Below, in pieces: positions 59,760 through 64,000 of a stretch of DNA of 64,000 bases. This DNA comes from Eulemur rufifrons (taxonomy: Eukaryota; Chordata; Mammalia; Primates; Lemuridae), in the NCBI RefSeq assembly GCF_041146395.1, contig NC_090989.1, positions 242,348,843 to 242,412,842 on the forward strand, read 5' to 3'. Below the pieces are notes generated by a model, which saw only the letters and a program-made list of their open reading frames with translations, was not told the DNA's origin and made no database searches. A program made the translations under genes and the position numbers. Positions within the stretch are counted from its first letter, which is position 1. Each line of letters begins with the position of its first letter.

Positions 59760-61560
59760 AACTCCTATCTCATAGTAATGATTATAAAAACAATTATATA
59801 TCCGTTTTTATAACTTAGAAGGATCTGTTGTTAATTTGAAACTTGAACTAAAAAGCTTTTTAAAATATATTTTTTGCAATTTTTTGAGGCTGATAAATAC
59901 ATTCACATGATGACATCTTCCTAAGATAATTCTATCTTGACCCTTCTACAGAGGGTGAGGATGAGCATGTCCAGACCATCTGAAAAATTATTCTTCTCAA
60001 CTTGGCTCTCCATATGGGAAAAAGGATGAGGAAAAGGAAATGAATCCCGATCCTTCCTGGGGGCAATGCTTATGTGTATTTTGGAATCTGAGGGGCAGCT
60101 GCCATTTTCACCTGTGGGCAGGAAGTACACATCCGTTGGTTACTTGGTTTTTAGAAATAGACTGTATTTGGCCAGATTACAAGGAACACTTGCTATGCCA
60201 TCAAAGAAGGAAGCTGACTTACATGCAAGTAATCCTTATTAAAGGGGATTTTAGGAAGCCGGACACTTGAGAAAAGGAGGCAACTGTGAAAAGAATATCT
60301 CCTGCTTACCTTTGTACAAGCCAACAATTACCCCCAAATTGGGTTGGGATTAGATAAGGCAATCAGTTGTAATAGAGTTGATAGCTGGAAAGGGGGAAGT
60401 TTGAGTCATTCAGAGATAAACCTCTTATTATCCTCTTCCTTGATCATCTTTATCCTTCCACTCCACCCCTACCTTTATACCTAGTGGTCACTGGTGGGGT
60501 GAGGAAGGAATGACTTTGGAAATGCTCCTTAACCAGGCTTTTGTATGCATTGTCCTAGGCTCACGGCTTTCTCATCAGCAGGCTTTCCTGCCCTGTCATT
60601 AGGCCTCGTGGCAAAAGAGCCTCATTCTCATGAACTGACCCATGTTGCGAGCAGGTCACCTCAGATGGAGGCTTGCTGCTTTATTCAGAGGCTTCTGAGA
60701 TTCCCAGATGTTGAAACAAGATGCAAATATGGAGAAACACTTTCATTGCCCCTGGGTTTGAAATGAGGTTCTATCTGATGACCGAATGCATGGTTTCATA
60801 GGGGCATGGTGGAGTCTTACCTTTCAATTGCAAAAAGAGTCTCTTTGTGAGAGCAATAGTTAACTCTCTCTGAATGTTATTACAGTTTAGGGAGAATAAG
60901 TATTTTTCCTTCTCCTTTATATTTCCCCTTCACTTATGCTTAAAAACAGGTAATTGGAGCAGGGCTTCGAAGTGTAATCTTGCCCAAAGGCTAAGCTTGC
61001 CACCTAATGACACAGGGTTGTTCTTCTTTACTGAAGCAGTCTTGCACTCATTATCTCTAAATTAGTTCCCTTTTCTCCTTTGCTTTATTATTCATCCACC
61101 TCCTCCTTTTTCATTTGGATTTTTCCAAGTGAACCATGACAAAGTGTGTCTTTGTGAGGTGTGTGTGCAACAGTGCGTCTGTGTGAGTGAGTGTGCCCCC
61201 CTTCCCCATGCCCCTCCTTTACATTAAGTGTTTATTTAAGCCAAGGCCGTGGAAAATTGACAAAAATCTTTGGCATTGATTGCCTCATAATGATCTCACA
61301 TCAATCTGGAGAGGAAAATCTAGCTGAAAGTGGAAAAAGCTGAAATTCAGTTGCAGGTTTTCCCTTGCCAAGGCCAGATACAAGCAGCTCAAACTCAGAG
61401 AAAAGAAGGGAAACTGGTTTTGAATGAAGACTGTGAGAATGTTTGGGTAAAAGTATAATTAAAACTTTAACATCCTGTTCTATCAAAAGAAAAGTTTTAT
61501 GCACCACTTACGTGATATTTATATCCAGTTGGAAATAGAAAATGAGGTAAAGACAAGAAA
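59760..61560. other. Repeat-poor segment without recognised gene
   Basis: About 1.8 kb with no repeat I can name. The stretch 61235-61330 ('gattgcctcataatgatctc', acatcaatctggagagg) has the texture of conserved noncoding DNA, an impression only. Frames of 63-76 codons on both strands lack motifs. Confidence 0.5.
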
Positions 61561-61569
61561 ATACTGAAA

Positions 61570-61770
61570 TGGCTTTCTTTTCAAACCTGGGTTGGAATTC
61601 CTACTTTACCCCAGGTAACCTGGTATTGTGTAGCCTTTCTATGCCTCAGTTTCCTCACCTAAGATAGGGATGATAACCCTGACCTCACAAGTTTGTGATG
61701 AGGATGAAAGGAGATGATATTAAAAGTGCTTAATACAGTGCCTGTTATATTGTAGACAACAAATTAAAAA
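61570..61770 (+). mobile_element. MIR SINE
   Basis: 'ttctatgcctcagtttcctc', acctaagatagggatgataa and 'aagtgcttaatacagtgcct' are very clear MIR. Confidence 0.93.
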
Positions 61771-61939
61771 TTGGCCATAGTTCTTAATTGTCTTATAATA
61801 AACTGAAATATAGCTTGGAAAGTTTTGGCTTAATAGCCTGAGAATATGAGCTCAGACTTTTTTTCCCTCTCTGGGACCATTTCTTTCTTCAGCTTGAAAA
61901 GTGACTGGGCATTTCTGCTCCATACCTGGCATTCTACTT

Positions 61940-62095
61940 GGCAGTGTAATATTATCAAATACTTGTACAAACTCCACAAAGCCTTAATATTATTCCCATC
62001 TTGCAGATGAGTAGGTTCAGAGGGGTTAAGTAACTTGCCCAAGGTTTCAAAGTAAGTGGTGGAGCAGGTATACAAACAAGGATTTGTCAAGTCCC
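61940..62095 (-). mobile_element. MIR SINE
   Basis: 'attcccatcttgcagatgag', 'aggggttaagtaacttgccc' and aaggtttcaaagtaagtggt are reverse MIR. It faces the MIR at 61570. Confidence 0.92.
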
Positions 62096-62274
62096 AAAAG
62101 GGTACAATATAATTGAGAATTAGGGTCTATTTTATTGGTCGAAGTTTGCTTTGAGACAATTATTTCCCCAAATAACAAAATCTTCTGATTCAGAGGGTTA
62201 GTGGACTTTTTTAGTCTGTGCAGGGGAGGGAACATTGGCAACTTTCCTGACTGCTTGATTACTAGGGTAAATAT

Positions 62275-62310
62275 GTGAGATATATACACACATACACACA
62301 TATATTTTTT
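62275..62310 (+). repeat. CA/TA low-complexity tract
   Basis: gatatatacacacatacaca followed by catatatttttt. Confidence 0.8.
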
Positions 62311-62509
62311 CAATATAGAAAACTTACTCTTGATATTATTGGATAGGTTCAATTACCTCCTCTTTACCAAGATGATTTCCTCCAGACACATCTATTTCAC
62401 TGTAATCTTATACTATACAAACTGCAAAGGCTTATTGTTATTTTCATCTTGCAGATGAGGTCTACATCTCATAGATCACATTCTATGCCCACTTCTTTAT
62501 CCTACTTTA

Positions 62510-62715
62510 ACATTCCAAGGGTAATCATCTCTCCTTGCCTTCACTACATTCCAGCTCAAATCTCCTTTCTCTTCATTAGCCCACGTGTACCTCGGTGTTC
62601 TTCAGCCCGTATAGCACCGGTAACCCTGGATTGTTGCTATGCTGTGTTGCTCCTTACACATTATTATCCTCTTTCTTATCCTTCAAAGTCACTTCCTCCT
62701 CTACTTTTTATCCTT
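62510..62715 (+). mobile_element. L2 LINE fragment
   Basis: 'ttccagctcaaatctccttt' and, later, 'tatccttcaaagtcacttcc' resemble the L2 region upstream of the 3' end. Diverged. Confidence 0.5.
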
Positions 62716-62749
62716 GTATGAAACCAGAGTTACCTGGGAGCGAATGCCG

Positions 62750-62885
62750 TAGAGTATCTGGGTGTAATGGGAAACATCAAAGTTCTGGTTCTAGCTGAGT
62801 GGCCTTGGTAAGAGATTTAATATCTCTGTGCCTCAGTTTCTTCACCAGTAAAAACTAACGATCCGCTTGTAACTTTCTAGGGTTC
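62750..62885 (+). mobile_element. MIR SINE
   Basis: 'gttctagctgagtggccttg', then 'atctctgtgcctcagtttct' and tcaccagtaaaaactaacga, is sense MIR. Confidence 0.88.
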
Positions 62886-63049
62886 TTTCTTTGCCATGGC
62901 TCAACAAGCTGCACATGCAGCTTTTGTGCGATGACCCCCAACAGAGGTACAGCATCTTACAAAAGGAGAGAGTTGGTAGCAAAAATAATATGTATAGATA
63001 GCCTTTGTATTCATAAGAACAGGGTGCAGACATCATTTTACTTGTTCCT

Positions 63050-63145
63050 TCCAACACAGTGACTTGGGCCAGGTCACCTAGCTACTCAGTAGCAGAGCAA
63101 AGGCCTCTGAATATGGTCCTCTCCATTCTGAATCTTGCATTCTCT
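63050..63145 (-). mobile_element. MIR-like fragment, antisense
   Basis: 'ggccaggtcacctagctact', cagtagcagagcaaag is the reverse MIR 'aaggtcacacagctagtaag' block. Little else is preserved. Confidence 0.55.
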
Positions 63146-63496
63146 GCCCTGCACCTCAGGTGGGTAAGGCAAACTGGCTGGGGCATGAAGAGAGGGAGAT
63201 CAAAGGGTTTTTGTATGTGTCTCTATGTGAAATATGCTGGGGGAGTGAATGGGTAGTGTGGACTAAGTATAGAAAACTTAAAGGTAGAAATGATGGTAAG
63301 AATTTTTCAAAAAGAAAAAAAACTTCCTAATTAATTATTGTGTCAGGCTTTGCAGTTTTCTGTAAACATCTGCAGGACATGATAAGAAGAGAGTGTGCTA
63401 AGAGTGAAACACAAAACATAACTTCAGCTTGAAAATCCTAAATTTTTGAGTTAAAGAACTCATAGCCACAGAATGGGTCATTAAAAAAACAAACAT

Positions 63497-63660
63497 TCCC
63501 CAGATAGGGGAATGGACACACTTGAAGCTCTGACTTGGGGGGCTGGGAGGGCAAGGGCAATATGCATAACCTAAACTTTTGTACCCCCATAATACGCTGA
63601 AATAAAAAAAATTTAAAAGAAAATAAAAATAATAAACAAACAAACAAACAAACAAAAAAA
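63497..63660 (+). mobile_element. L1 3' UTR fragment, lineage-specific type, with AAAC-type tail
   Basis: 'gacacacttgaagctctgac', 'taacctaaacttttgtaccc' and ccataatacgctgaaataaa give the terminal 160 bp of a young-type L1. The A-rich tail has evolved into five aaac units (about 63634-63654). Severely 5'-truncated. Minus-strand frames of 81-85 codons across it are artefacts. Confidence 0.93.
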
Positions 63661-64000
63661 ACCCTCAACACTAAAAAATGCAATGCAAGTTACCTTAGTG
63701 GCTTAGGGGATTTTCTATGCTTTCTGGGTGATATTTTTCCTAAAATAAAAAATATTCCTTATTTTAAAATCCATTCTATAGTTTCATTCAAAGATTAGAT
63801 TATACAGTCCCTTGAGTATAAGGCTACAGACTTACAACTTTTTTTCATGTCAAGATCAATAACTCCTTCTCAAATTGACCCTGTCCTGCCCTTGTGAGAT
63901 AAATCAAATTTAAATCTGTCTATTGTGTGCTCAATAGCCTCTTTTGGCCACAAAATAGTTCATTCTCCATTAAAAGGACAGTGACATATTCCAGATTCTT
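63661..64000. other. No recognised feature
   Basis: A final AT-rich stretch with nothing I can assign. Confidence 0.5.

Overview
The window looks like nuclear DNA from a strepsirrhine primate (lemur/galago lineage). It is AT-rich, with no CpG island that I can see. The lineage call rests on two repeats. One Alu (18208-18552) carries the extra middle block (Alu 'ctatatatatttttag' followed by a second poly-pyrimidine stretch) that I associate with strepsirrhine Alus. The L1 3' ends (40111-40545, 56285-56632, 63497-63660) finish in the form 'tttgtacccccataata.gctgaaataaa' that I associate with lemur L1s. Both are recognition from memory, not alignment. The window is most likely intergenic or deep intronic. 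I found no exon, promoter, tRNA, rRNA, snoRNA or CRISPR array, and no convincing processed pseudogene. Every open reading frame is short (116 codons at most), and the recognisable ones fall inside repeats.

Layout. 0-8 kb: a TG repeat, MER5A, L2, MIR, and an old L1 interrupted by a MER1-type hAT element with visible 8-bp target duplications. An unassigned 0.9-kb unit with about 160-bp inverted arms lies at 7037-7943. 8-16 kb: one Alu, an MLT1 LTR with an internal 52-bp tandem duplication, and an MLT2-type LTR followed by decayed ERVL internal sequence with a leucine-tRNA-like primer site. 16-28 kb: the strepsirrhine Alu, L2 and MLT1 pieces, a TTAA-flanked piggyBac-like short element (23556-23826), and a long stretch of ancient antisense L1 (26020-27240). 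28-40 kb: L2 split by MLT1, several MIRs, about 2.9 kb of sequence without recognised repeats (35730-38650), and a nearly complete 3' part of L2. 40-50 kb: a young-looking L1 3' end, many MIR/L2 copies, an MLT1 LTR with near-perfect 5-bp target duplication, and MER20. 50-64 kb: mostly repeat-poor DNA, a hAT MITE, a polypurine tract, two L1 3' ends in tandem, more MIRs and a final L1 3' end with an AAAC-type tail.

There are no genes here that work together. The content is a layered record of transposition: L2 and MIR first, then MaLR/ERVL LTRs and hAT MITEs, then lineage-specific Alu, L1 and piggyBac-like insertions. I see no evidence of a new functional system. The items most worth checking are the TTAA-flanked element, the long inverted-repeat unit, a perfect 28-bp palindrome at 1585-1612, and a 54-bp sequence shared by two sites 5.2 kb apart. 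Family names are given from memory of consensus sequences; exact subfamilies would need RepeatMasker.
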